A DNA stretch of 64,000 nucleotides, from positions 317,425-381,424 of the forward strand of contig JALJCO010007139.1 of NCBI GenBank assembly GCA_023101725.1, written 5' to 3'. Source of the stretch: Atherinomorus stipes (taxonomy: Eukaryota > Chordata > Actinopteri > Atheriniformes > Atherinidae). The position numbers and the translations under genes were made by a program. Numbering within the stretch: the stretch's first letter is position 1; every line of letters begins with the position of its first letter. Shown here piece after piece: positions 63,643 through 64,000 of this stretch. The notes under the pieces were generated by a model that saw only the letters and a list, made by a program, of their open reading frames with translations, did no database searches and was not told the origin of the DNA.

Positions 63643-64000
63643 GTGAGATACACATTAACATTCCAATACACTTAACCTCTTTTCCTCTCATCCCTTCATT
63701 CTTTAAAAGCCTTTTTGTGAGGCCTCCAGTCACTTAGTGGAACTATAATTCTAGACATAGACTAACTCCTGTGAGCAAAAATTACGGACTGAAGCTAACA
63801 AAGCTTTTGCTCTCATAGTGGTTAGGGTTGACTTAGTCCAACATATTTATCCTGAAAAACATCTCAAGTTTCAAGACATGGACCATGATTGATACATTTT
63901 CTAACATATTTTACATAAATATAAGAGCAAAGTCAGTAATTTCTGTAAAACGTCATGGTTAAATATGCCAGTTTGTTTTGGTTTTCCAAGTCTGAAAGTT

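Overview
The window looks like nuclear DNA of a ray-finned fish, most likely a percomorph teleost. Its genes are split by GT-AG introns, and the proteins they encode are recognisable vertebrate families. MOXD2, a pseudogene in humans, is intact here. The repeats are of the teleost kind: several Tc1/mariner elements, tRNA-derived SINE pieces, LINE fossils and long simple repeats. The species call is an inference from content; no species-diagnostic sequence was identified.

Layout. (1) Positions 1-20,100 hold no gene I can recognise. They hold two SINE-like copies, a 'ccatccatcca'-type interspersed repeat, a MITE with long terminal inverted repeats, a decayed Tc1 element and a perfect 16-bp hairpin. 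(2) 20,217-25,217 (+) is a secreted fibrinogen-domain (angiopoietin-like) gene of eight coding exons, 434 aa. (3) 25,218-29,017 is intergenic and holds a second, badly decayed Tc1 fossil. (4) 29,018-41,136 (-) is a complete sorting nexin 9 gene with 19 constitutive coding exons (619 aa) and one probable in-frame 36-nt microexon. (5) 41,137-44,531 is intergenic with a broken C2H2 zinc-finger gene fragment. (6) 44,532-49,098 (+) is a complete 13-exon DBH-like copper monooxygenase (MOXD2 type, 564 aa) with all six copper ligands. (7) 49,764 to the window edge (+) is rps6kc1 (PX-MIT-pseudokinase). Thirteen coding exons, about 1,034 aa, are inside; the rest of the C-lobe lies beyond 64,000. Its first intron holds a 2.1-kb Tc1 element that has itself been invaded and rearranged.

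How the genes relate. There is no operon-like logic. Two of the four genes (snx9, rps6kc1) encode phosphoinositide-binding PX proteins of the endocytic/endosomal pathway. The other two encode secretory-pathway proteins (an angiopoietin-like ligand and a copper monooxygenase). angptl-like and snx9 converge, snx9 and moxd2 diverge, and moxd2 and rps6kc1 are head-to-tail with only about 220 bp between a moxd2 poly(A) signal and the rps6kc1 start codon.

I built exon coordinates by hand from reading frame, GT/AG signals and recalled family sequences. Every coding exon chain stays in phase. I see no evidence for a wholly new biological system. The most novel-looking items are the snx9 microexon, the contracted calcium loop in the fibrinogen domain, the template-switch hairpin and nested insertion in the 50.7-52.8 kb transposon, and the overlapping uORF at the rps6kc1 start.
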